The position numbers were made by a program, and so were the translations under genes. Positions 1 through 8,239 of a DNA stretch of 64,000 nt are shown here, piece after piece. The notes below the pieces were generated by a model. It saw only the letters and a program-made list of their open reading frames with translations, did not search any database and had not been told where the DNA came from. This DNA is from Microbacterium sp. SL75 (GTDB taxonomy: Bacteria; Actinomycetota; Actinomycetes; Actinomycetales; Microbacteriaceae): the NCBI RefSeq assembly GCF_026625865.1, contig NZ_CP113067.1, positions 1,612,001 to 1,676,000 on the forward strand, read 5' to 3'. Numbering within the stretch: the first letter of the stretch is position 1; each line of letters begins with the position of its first letter.

Positions 1-2
1 CC

Positions 3-1838
3 GGTGTCGCGATCCTCGCCGCCGCAGCGAACGCCCCCGGCGCCACCCCGACGTTCGAGTTCCTCTCGGGGACGTCGATGTCGTCGCCGCACGTCGCCGG
101 TCTCGGCGCGCTGTACCTGGGCGAGCGTCCGCTCGCGACGCCGGCCGAGGTGAAGTCCGCGATGATGACCACCGCGTACGACACCGTCGACGCCGAGGGC
201 GCTCCCGCGCAGGACCCCTTCGCGCAGGGCGCGGGGCACGTGGACCCGACGAAGTATTTCGATCCCGGCCTGCTGTACCTCAACGGTCCGGCCGACTGGG
301 CGGCGTTCCTGCAGGGCAAGGGCCTCGAGGACTTCGGCGTCGCCCCGATCGACGGCAGCGACCTCAACCTCGCGTCGATCTCGATCGGTTCGCTCGCGAA
401 GCCGCAGACCGTCACGCGCACGGTCACCTCGACGAAGGCCGGCACGTTCTCGGCATCCGTCGACGTGCCCGGGGTGGATGCCACGGTCGAGCCGTCGACG
501 CTCGAGTTCGGTGCGGCCGGGGAGCAGAAGACGTTCACCGTGACGTTCTCGCGCACGGATGCCGCGGCCGAGCAGTGGACGAGCGGCTTCCTCACCTGGG
601 CCGGCGACGGCACGCAGGTGCGCTCGCCGATCGTCATCCGCCCCGCGACCGCCGAGGCTCCGGCCGAGGTCTCGGGTACGGGCCTGTCCGGCTCGACGAA
701 GGTCGAGATCCTCCCGGGCGTCGGCGGAGAGCTGCCGCTGACGGTATCGGGCCTCGCGGCTCAGACGCTGCTGACCGACCCGGGCAATCCCGTCGAGGGT
801 CACACCGGAAACCAGGATTCCGGTGACGCCGACGGCTATGTGCGGTGGACCGTCGACGTGCCCGAGGGGACGACTCTCTCGCGCTTCGACCTCGACTCGT
901 CGGACGACACCGGGAGCGACCTGGATCTGTTCGTCTCGCGCGTGGTGAGCCCCGACGACCTGCGGTACTACGAGCGCTTCACCTCGGCGACGGCCTCGGC
1001 CGACGAGCGGGTGACGCTGCCGAACCCCACTGCGGGGACGTACCTCATCGAGGCCAACCTGTACTCGTCCACGGGACCGTTCACGTGGGACATGACCTAC
1101 GCGAACGTCACCTCCGGCGGAGAGGGGCAGCTGACGGCGACGCCGAACCCGCTCCCCGTCGAGCAGGGCGCGGCGGTGTCGTACGACCTGTCGTGGCAGG
1201 GACTCGCGGCGCAGACCCGCTACCTCGGCCTCGTGCGGTACGGCGACTCCGACGTGCAGACGGTGCTGACCGTCGACTCGGGCGAAGCCGCTCCGGCGAT
1301 CGTCGATGCCCCGACGATCTCGGGCACGGCGAAGCTCGGACGCACCCTCACGGCCACCCCCGGCACGTGGAACCCGGCCGACGTCACCACGACGTACCAG
1401 TGGCTGCGCGACGGCGAGCCCGTGAACGGCGCCACGTCGGCGTCGTACCGCGTGCAGCGCGCCGACCTGGGCCGCGTGCTCACCGTACGGGTCACGGCGA
1501 CCTCGCCCGCCAACGGACTGACGGCGACCGCCGACAGCGCCGGGGTGCCGGTCGTCGTCGGGTCGTTCACGACGGTCACCATCGACCCCTGGGTCGGTCG
1601 CACCGGCGACGCGTACACGCTGACCGTCAAGGTGCGGTCGCTCAGCGGTCCCGCACCCCAAGGCGATGTGACCGTCACCGTGGCGGGCAAGGACTACGTC
1701 GCGACCCTGCAGGACGGGAAGGCGACCATCGCCCTCGACCCGCAGACGCGCGGGGTCAAGCTCGTGAAGGCGGTCTACGGCGGCAGCGCGACGGTGGAGT
1801 CGTCACGCGCGAGCAGCGCGTTCATCGTGTTGCGGTAG
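3..1838 (+). CDS. Secreted subtilisin-like serine peptidase (S8), C-terminal part
   Basis: The gene enters from the left edge, so its N-terminus, catalytic Asp and His are missing. The reading frame is open from base 3. The subtilase serine motif GTSMSSPHVAG is at about bases 69-101, followed by the end of the peptidase fold. Downstream come a Fn3-like domain, a bacterial pre-peptidase C-terminal-like domain (about bases 830-1110), an Ig-like segment with the PTISGTAKLG signature (about 1311-1550) and a final Ig-like domain. This is the layout of large exported actinobacterial subtilases that degrade external protein. The stop is TAG at 1836-1838. No sortase signal or membrane anchor is seen at the C-terminus, so the product is probably released. 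Family assignment is firm; the substrate is unknown. Confidence 0.93.
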   Translation, partial: GVAILAAAANAPGATPTFEFLSGTSMSSPHVAGLGALYLGERPLATPAEVKSAMMTTAYDTVDAEGAPAQDPFAQGAGHVDPTKYFDPGLLYLNGPADWAAFLQGKGLEDFGVAPIDGSDLNLASISIGSLAKPQTVTRTVTSTKAGTFSASVDVPGVDATVEPSTLEFGAAGEQKTFTVTFSRTDAAAEQWTSGFLTWAGDGTQVRSPIVIRPATAEAPAEVSGTGLSGSTKVEILPGVGGELPLTVSGLAAQTLLTDPGNPVEGHTGNQDSGDADGYVRWTVDVPEGTTLSRFDLDSSDDTGSDLDLFVSRVVSPDDLRYYERFTSATASADERVTLPNPTAGTYLIEANLYSSTGPFTWDMTYANVTSGGEGQLTATPNPLPVEQGAAVSYDLSWQGLAAQTRYLGLVRYGDSDVQTVLTVDSGEAAPAIVDAPTISGTAKLGRTLTATPGTWNPADVTTTYQWLRDGEPVNGATSASYRVQRADLGRVLTVRVTATSPANGLTATADSAGVPVVVGSFTTVTIDPWVGRTGDAYTLTVKVRSLSGPAPQGDVTVTVAGKDYVATLQDGKATIALDPQTRGVKLVKAVYGGSATVESSRASSAFIVLR

Positions 1839-1856
1839 CCATCGATCGACGCGGCT

Positions 1857-1880
1857 GCGCCCGGGCTTCGGCTCGGGCGC
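1857..1880. terminator. Hairpin terminator with UUCG tetraloop
   Basis: A 10-bp GC-rich stem (GCGCCCGGGC against GCTCGGGCGC, one G-U pair) closes on a TTCG loop at 1867-1870. It sits between the convergent subtilase and pirin genes, so it can serve both. There is no T-run, which is common in high-GC actinobacteria. Confidence 0.7.
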
Positions 1881-1896
1881 CGCGGTGTCGTTCGGA

Positions 1897-2910
1897 TCAG
1901 CTGCGGCGCCGACGCGGTGTGAGCTTCACCGCCGGCAGCGGCGGGGCCGGGATGCGCTCGGGCCCGTGGTCGATCACGGGCCCGAAGCGAGCCGTACCCG
2001 CTTCCCAGGCTTCGCGAGCTGCGACGATCTCGTCGTGCGATCGGCCCACGAAGTTCCACCACATGACGATGTCGGCCTCGAACGGCTCCCCACCGAGCAG
2101 GAACACGCGCGCATCGTCTTCGCTGCGCAGCTCGAGGTGGTCGCGGCCCTTTCCGAGGTAGACCAGTCGGGTGTGGTCGATGGATGCCGTGGGTCCCGCC
2201 TCCGGCGCAGAGCCCGGGCGTCTCGCCGCGTCGGCGTCGACGGCATCCATTCCCGTCACCGCCTCGACGGTTCCCGTCATGCCGTAGACCGCGTACTCCC
2301 AGTCGAGGCGGCGCACCGCGACTCCCGCAGGCAGGCGTAGTTCGGCGCCGACGAGGGGGGTGTGTACGGTCGCGGGCGAAGTGGTCCCGCCGAGCTCGCC
2401 CATCACGACGACCGCGTCGGCGCCCTCGCCGAGATCGAGCACGGGGAGGTCTTCGTGGCGCTCGAACGCGGGCTCGCCGTGACGACGGGACTCGGGAAGC
2501 GCCACCCAGAGCTGCAGGGCGTCGAGCGGGATCGGCCCCTCGCCCACCGAGTACTCGGAGTGCGCGATGCCGGCGCCGCTGGTCATGAGGTTGAGGGCCC
2601 CGGGGCGCACGACGACGTCGCTGCCCACGGCATCCCGATGTCTCACCTCGCCGACGATCGGCCACGTCACCGTCTGCAGGCCGATGTGCGGGTGCGGTTC
2701 GACGCGCATGAGGGTGTCCTGCGGGCCGAAGCGGTCGAGGAAGCACCACGCGCCGACCATGGGCAGCGCGCGGTGGGGGAGGGTGCGGTGCACCTCCATG
2801 CCGCGCACGCCGCCCAGCGGCACCTCTCGCGCCGCCACCACGAGGGCGCGTGGGCCGTCGCAGTCGACAGGTCCCTCGGTCTCGGGGGGAGCGACGTCGA
2901 GCCGGGTCAC
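1897..2910 (-). CDS. Pirin family protein
   Basis: This is a cupin-fold protein of the pirin family, 337 aa with the chosen start. The N-terminal cupin carries the expected metal ligands: two His in EPHPHIGLQT, and His plus Glu in SGAGIAHSEYS. A second cupin-like half follows. Bacterial pirins include quercetinases and redox-sensing regulators; the sequence does not show which applies here. The GTG start at 2910 is chosen because it overlaps the stop of the upstream acetyltransferase gene in a GTGA arrangement and begins just before the conserved domain. A longer reading frame reaches back to 3018 but encodes Arg-rich sequence that is only a shadow of the neighbouring gene. The two genes are probably co-transcribed. 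Confidence 0.9.
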   Translation of the reverse strand: MTRLDVAPPETEGPVDCDGPRALVVAAREVPLGGVRGMEVHRTLPHRALPMVGAWCFLDRFGPQDTLMRVEPHPHIGLQTVTWPIVGEVRHRDAVGSDVVVRPGALNLMTSGAGIAHSEYSVGEGPIPLDALQLWVALPESRRHGEPAFERHEDLPVLDLGEGADAVVVMGELGGTTSPATVHTPLVGAELRLPAGVAVRRLDWEYAVYGMTGTVEAVTGMDAVDADAARRPGSAPEAGPTASIDHTRLVYLGKGRDHLELRSEDDARVFLLGGEPFEADIVMWWNFVGRSHDEIVAAREAWEAGTARFGPVIDHGPERIPAPPLPAVKLTPRRRRS

Positions 2911-3245
2911 GCGGGTTCGCCGGGTGCCGCCGAGTCGGCGGCGTCGTCGTCGTTCGGCCATTCGACCACCAGGCCGGCCACGTCGTGCTCGCGCAGGTAG
3001 TGCGCCACGAAGGGGCACGAGGGGATGACGCTGCCGCCGCGTCGGGCGAGGTCGGACAGCGCTTCGCAGGCGAGGGCCGAGCCGAGGCCGCGGCCCTTGA
3101 ACGACGGGTCGATCTCGGTGTGGGGGAGCACGGTGCGGTCGTCGTCGATCGCGCGGAACTCGAGGAAGCCGCCGAGCTCGTCGCCCACGTGGATCTCGTA
3201 GCGGCGGGCGTCGTCGTTGCGGGTCACGGTCAGTTCGTCGGCCAT
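2907..3245 (-). CDS. Small GNAT-type N-acetyltransferase (YjdJ-like)
   Basis: A 112-aa protein with the short GNAT fold of the YjdJ/GTLF3B-like group. It has a beta strand around FLEFRAIDDDRTVLPHTEI, an acetyl-CoA loop FKGRGLGSAL, and the closing CPFVAHYLREH segment typical of these small enzymes. They are thought to acetylate small amines or proteins; the substrate cannot be read from the sequence. The ATG at 3245 is preferred over an upstream start because a good Shine-Dalgarno sequence (CAGGAG) lies 6-7 bases before it. Its stop overlaps the GTG of the pirin gene by 4 bases, indicating an operon. Confidence 0.85.
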   Translation of the reverse strand: MADELTVTRNDDARRYEIHVGDELGGFLEFRAIDDDRTVLPHTEIDPSFKGRGLGSALACEALSDLARRGGSVIPSCPFVAHYLREHDVAGLVVEWPNDDDAADSAAPGEPA

Positions 3246-3330
3246 GGGGTCTCCTGTCGTCGGTAACGACAGCAACGTACGTGCGCGTGCGGGTGTTCCG
3301 CCATCCCCGCGGAATACCCGAGGGAGTTTG

Positions 3331-3852
3331 CTACGACGCCTCGCGCGAGCGGTGTCGCCGCACGGCGGCGCGGTTGGCGCAGCGCACCGAGCAATAGCGC
3401 TGACGACCGTTGCGGGTGACGTCGACGACGACGTTCGTGCAGGGATCGGCCGCGCAGCGGGAGAGGCGGTTCATGCCGCGCGTGACCAGGTGCAGCGAGG
3501 TGCCGACCGAGATCACGGCGGCGAGCACGCGGGGCAGGGCTTCGTCGCTGTCGCGATAGTGCAGGTGCCACCCCTCGCCGTCGTGATCGGTGAGGCGCGG
3601 GTAGGCGGCGACGGCTGCCATCTGGGCGTTGAGCAGGGCCGCCCGCGCGTCGGGATCGGTCTCGTCGACGACGTGCAGCCAGTCGTCGATGACGGCCCGG
3701 GTGCGCTCGTGATCGTCGGATGCCACGGGGAACGTCATCGTCATCCCCATCTCGATCGTGCGGCGCTCGATCCCGTCGCGATCGGCGGGCCAGTCGTTCG
3801 CGAGCGAGGCGGCGAGCAGGACCGCGTACTCGCCGTAAGGGTTGAGATGCAT
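3331..3852 (-). CDS. CGNR zinc finger protein (ABATE-type), probable transcriptional regulator
   Basis: A 173-aa protein. The N-terminal half (about residues 8-115) matches the ABATE/DUF1470 stress-response domain: it opens with NPYGEYAVLLAASLAND and contains a W-L-H-V segment. The C-terminal 45 residues form a CGNR zinc finger with Cys pairs in RCAADPCTNVVVD and RYCSVRCANRAAVRRHR, the usual length for this family. These proteins are common actinobacterial DNA-binding regulators of unknown target. A small gene is transcribed divergently from only 25 bases away, so the regulator probably binds in that gap and may control both genes; that is an inference. Confidence 0.88.
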   Translation of the reverse strand: MHLNPYGEYAVLLAASLANDWPADRDGIERRTIEMGMTMTFPVASDDHERTRAVIDDWLHVVDETDPDARAALLNAQMAAVAAYPRLTDHDGEGWHLHYRDSDEALPRVLAAVISVGTSLHLVTRGMNRLSRCAADPCTNVVVDVTRNGRQRYCSVRCANRAAVRRHRSREAS

Positions 3853-3877
3853 AACGGCATTACATCACGCTGGGGTC

Positions 3878-4072
3878 ATGACCTCCTCGCGCACCCTCCC
3901 GGTAATTGCCCCGGCATCCCTCCACGAGCACGCCTGGCTCACGGAGTCGACGCACCGGACGAGCGAGGGACTCCTGCGGTACGTGCGGTGCACGCGCTGC
4001 TGCGCGCGGCGCGTGGACATCGACGCGGCGTCGGTCGTTCCCCCGAGCGCGCTGACGCGTGAAATCGGCTGA
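3878..4072 (+). CDS. Small hypothetical protein with Cys pair
   Basis: A 64-aa protein starting at ATG 3878; an upstream in-frame ATG at 3842 would overlap the divergent regulator. It has an HEHAWLTESTHRTSEG block followed by RYVRCTRCCARRVDI, a Cys-x2-CysCys cluster that could bind a metal. Short proteins of this shape occur in Microbacteriaceae, but I do not recognise a family or function. It is head-to-head with the CGNR regulator, which is the only functional hint. It ends 52 bases before the DUF5684 gene, so co-transcription with that gene is possible. Confidence 0.55.
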   Translation: MTSSRTLPVIAPASLHEHAWLTESTHRTSEGLLRYVRCTRCCARRVDIDAASVVPPSALTREIG

Positions 4073-4124
4073 CGGGGCGCCGCACCGCACGGTAGCGTCG
4101 AAGCAGACTGCCGACGGGGGACGC

Positions 4125-4799
4125 ATGCTTGTTCTGAGCCTTATCGCCGCGATCGCGGGCGCGATTCTCGTGCCGGTGATCGCGCTGTACGTCTGGTACG
4201 CCATCGGACTGTCGCGCGTCTTCGCCGCGCACGGGGGAGAGCCCTGGCGCGCCTGGATCCCGCTGCTCAACGAGGCCGAGATCTTCCGCCTCGGTCGCCT
4301 CGACCCCGTCCGCGCCGTCCTCCTCGTGGTTCCCGGCGTCAACATCTACGGTCTCGTCCTCAAGGCGACCGCCGCCCACCGCATCGGGCAGGCCGCGGGG
4401 CGCGGAGCGGGCACGACCGCTCTCGCCGTGATCTTCCCGCCCGTGTGGGCCACGATCCTCTCGGCGCGTCCTCGAACGGATGCCGCGCCTGCCGGCGACA
4501 CCGCCGACGAACGTCCGATCGTTCTGAGTGAGACGGCATCCGGCCCGATCACCACCATTCCCGGGACGAGCGCGGCCGAGGTCGCGACCGCCGGTCGGCG
4601 CCGCTCGACCGCCGCCGTGGTCGAGCCGGTCGCGGTGCCCGTGCTGCCCGGGCCGGTCGACATCGACGAGGACCTCGAGCGCACGTCCCTCCACCCCTCG
4701 CGACGCCGGTCGACGGCTGCGGAGGACGCCGATCCGGGCGTCGTCCCGGCGGGCGCGGCGCACACGCCCGCGTCGAACGGGGGTCCGAGCCGGCGCTGA
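4125..4799 (+). CDS. DUF5684-type membrane protein, N-terminal part of a split DUF5684-FHA gene
   Basis: A 224-aa product starting at ATG 4125 after a G-rich ribosome site. Residues 1-25 form a transmembrane helix. A DUF5684-like stretch follows (VFAAHGGEPWRAWIPLLNEAEIFRLG), then two more membrane segments, ending near residue 115. The rest is a disordered Ala/Pro/Thr-rich linker. The frame stops at 4797-4799. Ala/Pro linker coding of the same style continues without a stop in another frame into an FHA domain. One extra G in the GGGGG run at 4779-4783 would join the two, giving one protein of about 460 aa. I therefore read this as the first half of a membrane-anchored FHA protein belonging to the adjacent secretion locus. 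A genuine two-gene arrangement is less likely but not excluded. Confidence 0.75.
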   Translation: MLVLSLIAAIAGAILVPVIALYVWYAIGLSRVFAAHGGEPWRAWIPLLNEAEIFRLGRLDPVRAVLLVVPGVNIYGLVLKATAAHRIGQAAGRGAGTTALAVIFPPVWATILSARPRTDAAPAGDTADERPIVLSETASGPITTIPGTSAAEVATAGRRRSTAAVVEPVAVPVLPGPVDIDEDLERTSLHPSRRRSTAAEDADPGVVPAGAAHTPASNGGPSRR

Positions 4800-4936
4800 C
4801 CCGCGCACCGGCGACACCGATCGCTGCCGCGGCCCTCGACACGGGGGCGGCGGGGGTCGCGGCTCCCCCGTCTGCGTCGGCACCTGCTTCGGCGTCTCCG
4901 GCTGCGGCTCAGCCGGTTTCCGCAGCCGCCCCCGGC

Positions 4937-5512
4937 GTGCAGGCGCCCACGGCTCCCGCACCGGCAGAGGCCGCTCCCGCCGCGACCTCGTCGCCCGTTC
5001 CGACCGCTGCGCCCGCGCAGCAGGCTTCCTCCGACGCGTCTGCGGCGCCCTCGCCCGATGACACCGGCTTCGACCGTGTGGCCGAGACCACGGACGCCAC
5101 GGCCGCCCCTCAGACCGACGGCGATGCGGCGGCGGCTCCCCTCGACGAGCTGACGCAGACGGCCCGTCCGCGCTCGCGCCGCCGCGGCGAGTGGACCCTC
5201 GCCCTGCCCGACGGCAGCCGCGTCGCGCTGACCAGTCGCACGGTGATTCTGGGGCGCAAGCCGGGGAACGGCGAAGACACGGTGCAATACATCGCCGTCG
5301 CCGACGACACCCGGACGATGTCGAAGCAGCACGCACGACTCGAGTGGACGGTCACGGGCTGGAGCATCACCGACCTCGACTCGACGAACGGGGTGACCCT
5401 CATCCACGACGACGGGCGCACCGAGCGCGTTCCGGGAGGTGCCTCCGCGATCGCGACCTCGCGCTTCCGTCTCGGAGACGCGCGTGTCGAGCTGCGGCCG
5501 GCGACCGTCTGA
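4937..5512 (+). CDS. FHA domain protein, C-terminal part of a split DUF5684-FHA gene
   Basis: The first 70 residues are an Ala/Pro/Thr linker and the last 100 are an FHA phosphothreonine-binding domain. Its signatures are VILGRKPGNG, MSKQHARLEW (the conserved Ser-x-x-His) and DLDSTNGV. The GTG at 4937 is only the first available start; the same frame is open with linker-type coding back to about 4742, and no ribosome site precedes it. This supports the view that it is the tail of the preceding membrane protein. FHA domains read Ser/Thr kinase phosphorylation, and FHA proteins are frequent partners of actinobacterial type VII secretion genes. It converges on mycP with a 70-base gap. Confidence 0.85.
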   Translation: MQAPTAPAPAEAAPAATSSPVPTAAPAQQASSDASAAPSPDDTGFDRVAETTDATAAPQTDGDAAAAPLDELTQTARPRSRRRGEWTLALPDGSRVALTSRTVILGRKPGNGEDTVQYIAVADDTRTMSKQHARLEWTVTGWSITDLDSTNGVTLIHDDGRTERVPGGASAIATSRFRLGDARVELRPATV

Positions 5513-5582
5513 ATTCGACGGCGACCGATTCACGGATCGTGCCGATGGGGCTCGCGGCCGGTGGGCTCCTGCCGCCGCTGAG

Positions 5583-6911
5583 CTATTCCTGCTCTTCGGG
5601 CCCGTAGAGCCCGCGGCCCGTGGGGGCGGCGCGGCGGGGAGCCGCCTCCTCGCGACGGCGACTGACGTAGATCGCGAGAGCACCGATCGCGCCGAGTGCG
5701 ACGAGTCCGGCCACGCCGATGCCCGTCGCGGTCGTGATGGCCGCGGCATCCGGTCCCGGTCCGATGACCACCGAGACCGCCTCGGGGGTCGCGGTGGGGG
5801 AGGCGGAGGGGCTGGCGGCGACGAAGGGGCTCTTCGGACCCCGCAGGCCCGTCCCCGGAACCATCACGATCGCGTCGTAGGGCTGCACGACGCCCCATCC
5901 GGAGATGTTGGAGCGCGTGTCGGGCTGCGCGCGGACGGCGGTCGCCTCGAGCCGGTACGCCCACTGGGCGGGGGTCTCGGTGGGGTGCGCGGACGCCACG
6001 AGCGCCGCGGCGGCCGATACGTAGGCCGTGGCCCAGCTCGTCGCGGGTTCGTCGGCCCCGACGACGCAATCGCCGCCCAGGGGCCATGACGAGGCGACCG
6101 CCTGACCGGGAGCGGAGAGGCTCACGTGGGGGCCGTGGATGCTCGCCTTCGTGACGACACCGCCCGACCCGACGGCGGCGACCCCGATGACGCCGGAGAA
6201 GCCCGCGGGGTAACGCGCGCCGTCCTTGTCGTCCTGCTCGGGGGAGTCGTTGTTCGAGCGGTTGCCGGCGCTCGCGACGACCAGGCTGCCGCGTTGCTGC
6301 GCGTAGGCCACGGCATCCGCGAGGGCCGCGTTCTTCTCGCTCGTGCTGATCGAGACGTTGATGATCTGCGCGCCCTGATCGGCGGCGTAGCGGATGCCGT
6401 CGGCCATCCGCGCGGTGTTCGGGCCGAACCCCGCCTCGACGAGCTGTTTCTCGATGCCGGCGTAGACCCGCACGGGCAGGATCTTCGCGTCGGGTGCCAG
6501 TCCCTCGACTCCTGAACCGGAGATCAGCTGGGCGGCGATCTGACCGGCGATCACGGTGCCGTGCGCGTAGTTGTCGGTGCGTCCGGAGGCGTCGGTGCCG
6601 TCGGGGACGAGGTTGACGCCCGGAAGCACCGACGCGTCGAGGTGCGGGTTGACCGCGACGCCCGAATCGACGACGGCGACGGTCACGCCCGCCCCGCGGG
6701 TGAGGGGCCACGCCGACGAGCTCTGCAGCGACGTGAGCGCGGTGGGCGCGTCGGGGATACGCGTCGAGGCGGTGCACTGGCTCTGCGTCGTCGCCGTCCG
6801 CACGCCGGTCGAGGGACCGACGGCGGATGCCGGCGACGGGATGCCGATCAGCACCACCCCCGCCGCGGCAGCGAGGGCTGCGAGGCGAGCGGCGCGGGAG
6901 CGCAGGGTCAC
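5583..6911 (-). CDS. mycP: Type VII secretion-associated serine protease, mycosin
   Basis: A 442-aa subtilase of the mycosin type. A signal peptide (RSRAARLAALAAAAGVVLIG...ASA) is followed by the catalytic domain with an intact triad: Asp82 in VAVVDSGV, His117 in NYAHGTVIAG and Ser292 in ATSWATAYVSA, plus an ASAGN oxyanion site. A single transmembrane helix near the C-terminus and a short Arg-rich cytosolic tail complete the usual mycosin layout. Mycosins sit on the outer face of the membrane, are needed for stability of the ESX membrane complex, and cleave some substrates. The GTG start at 6911 overlaps the eccB stop (GTGA), so the two are translationally coupled. A longer in-frame stretch upstream is a shadow of eccB. 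Confidence 0.93.
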   Translation of the reverse strand: MTLRSRAARLAALAAAAGVVLIGIPSPASAVGPSTGVRTATTQSQCTASTRIPDAPTALTSLQSSSAWPLTRGAGVTVAVVDSGVAVNPHLDASVLPGVNLVPDGTDASGRTDNYAHGTVIAGQIAAQLISGSGVEGLAPDAKILPVRVYAGIEKQLVEAGFGPNTARMADGIRYAADQGAQIINVSISTSEKNAALADAVAYAQQRGSLVVASAGNRSNNDSPEQDDKDGARYPAGFSGVIGVAAVGSGGVVTKASIHGPHVSLSAPGQAVASSWPLGGDCVVGADEPATSWATAYVSAAAALVASAHPTETPAQWAYRLEATAVRAQPDTRSNISGWGVVQPYDAIVMVPGTGLRGPKSPFVAASPSASPTATPEAVSVVIGPGPDAAAITTATGIGVAGLVALGAIGALAIYVSRRREEAAPRRAAPTGRGLYGPEEQE

Positions 6912-8236
6912 TTCGTCTCCGGCGTCTGCTGCGCCGCGCTCTCGCTCAGCGAGGGGCCGGTGCGCAGGAGAGCGGTCCACCCATCGGGGATCGAGCCGAC
7001 GTCGTTCGTCGAGTAGCCCAGGCGCGCGATGGTGTCGTCGGTCGCACCCGGGAGGGGGAACGCCGTGCCCGTGGCATCCACCAGTGTCAGGATGCTCGTG
7101 TTGTCGGCGCCTCGTCCGCCGGCGCGCACGAGAGCCCCGTGGCTGGGATCGACCCGGATGCCGGTGGTGACGGCGGTCGAGGTCGGTTGCGTGGCCAGAG
7201 TCGTCGTGGCCTGGCCCTCGCCGGCGGTGAGCACGGCGCAGGGACGCTGACCCGAGGGGACGGTCTCGAATCCGACTCGGGGCCACTCGTCGCCGAGGCC
7301 CTGCGTCGCGGTGGGGAGGCTGCGGATCTCGTCCGCGGTCACCTCGGTCACCTTGCCCTTGAGGGCTTCGCCGCTGCCCAACTGGTACAGCTGCCAGGCG
7401 AGGGGCGAGAGCGATTCGAGCACGCCGCCGGTCTGCACGAGGAAACGCTCGTCTTCTGCGGCGCCGGCCTGTCGGATGACCTGGCCGACGCGCAGTGAGG
7501 TGTTCGCGACGGGCTGGCCGTAGTTCTGCAGCGTGATCGGGGTGAGCGCCGTACCGGCCGTGAACAGGTCGAGCCACGACGCCGGCACGGTCACGGGGGA
7601 GAGGGACGAGATCCCGGCGGCGCGGAGCACGGCGTCCGCCACCTCGCTCGAGACCGCAAAGCTCCGGCCGCCCTGCACCACGTGCAGGATGCCGTCGACC
7701 GATACGACGACCGCGCGGTCGGTGGCGGGGGTCGGGCCCGCGGCCGAGGAGATGCGCACGTCGAGACCGGCGTCGTCGGAGACGCAGGCGCTCCAGCCGG
7801 TGTTGATCAGCCCCGACACCGGAGGCAATTCGTCGGGAGCCCCGGTGATGCCGAGGGTGTCACCGACGGGGGTGCCGTCGAGTGTCGACGAGTCAGTGGA
7901 GATCACGCCGTACTCGTTCGCCGGGAGCAGCAGGCGGGCGCTGGCCGTGTTGATCACGGGGTGCAGCACGCCGTCGACGGTGACGAAGCGGGCACCGGTG
8001 TCGGACACGAGGACGAGCTTGCCGTTCTCCCAGCCGGTCGGCAGGCCGGGGCGGATGAGCCCGTAGAAGACGCCGACGAGCACCACGATCACGGTGAGGG
8101 CGATCGCGGCGATGACCGCGCGCAACGGCGAGCTCGGCTGCAGCTCTTTACCGCCGGGGGCGCCGCTGACGAATGCGGTGAGCAGGCGGCGGCGCGAGAA
8201 GTTCTGCGCCTCGATCAGGTCGCCCTTGGTGGCCAT
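6908..8236 (-). CDS. eccB: Type VII secretion protein EccB
   Basis: A 442-aa core component of the ESX membrane complex. It begins with the family's N-terminal signature MATKGDLIEAQNFSRRRLL, has one transmembrane helix at about residues 40-62 (VIAAIALTVIVVLVGVFYGL), and a long extracytoplasmic region of EccB repeat domains containing two widely spaced Cys (the ACVSDD and PCAVLT segments) that may form the usual disulphide. EccB stands on EccC and EccD and forms the periplasmic crown of the complex. The gene lies 3 bases after eccD and overlaps mycP by 4 bases, giving an eccD-eccB-mycP operon. Confidence 0.95.
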   Translation of the reverse strand: MATKGDLIEAQNFSRRRLLTAFVSGAPGGKELQPSSPLRAVIAAIALTVIVVLVGVFYGLIRPGLPTGWENGKLVLVSDTGARFVTVDGVLHPVINTASARLLLPANEYGVISTDSSTLDGTPVGDTLGITGAPDELPPVSGLINTGWSACVSDDAGLDVRISSAAGPTPATDRAVVVSVDGILHVVQGGRSFAVSSEVADAVLRAAGISSLSPVTVPASWLDLFTAGTALTPITLQNYGQPVANTSLRVGQVIRQAGAAEDERFLVQTGGVLESLSPLAWQLYQLGSGEALKGKVTEVTADEIRSLPTATQGLGDEWPRVGFETVPSGQRPCAVLTAGEGQATTTLATQPTSTAVTTGIRVDPSHGALVRAGGRGADNTSILTLVDATGTAFPLPGATDDTIARLGYSTNDVGSIPDGWTALLRTGPSLSESAAQQTPETK

Positions 8237-8239
8237 GCG

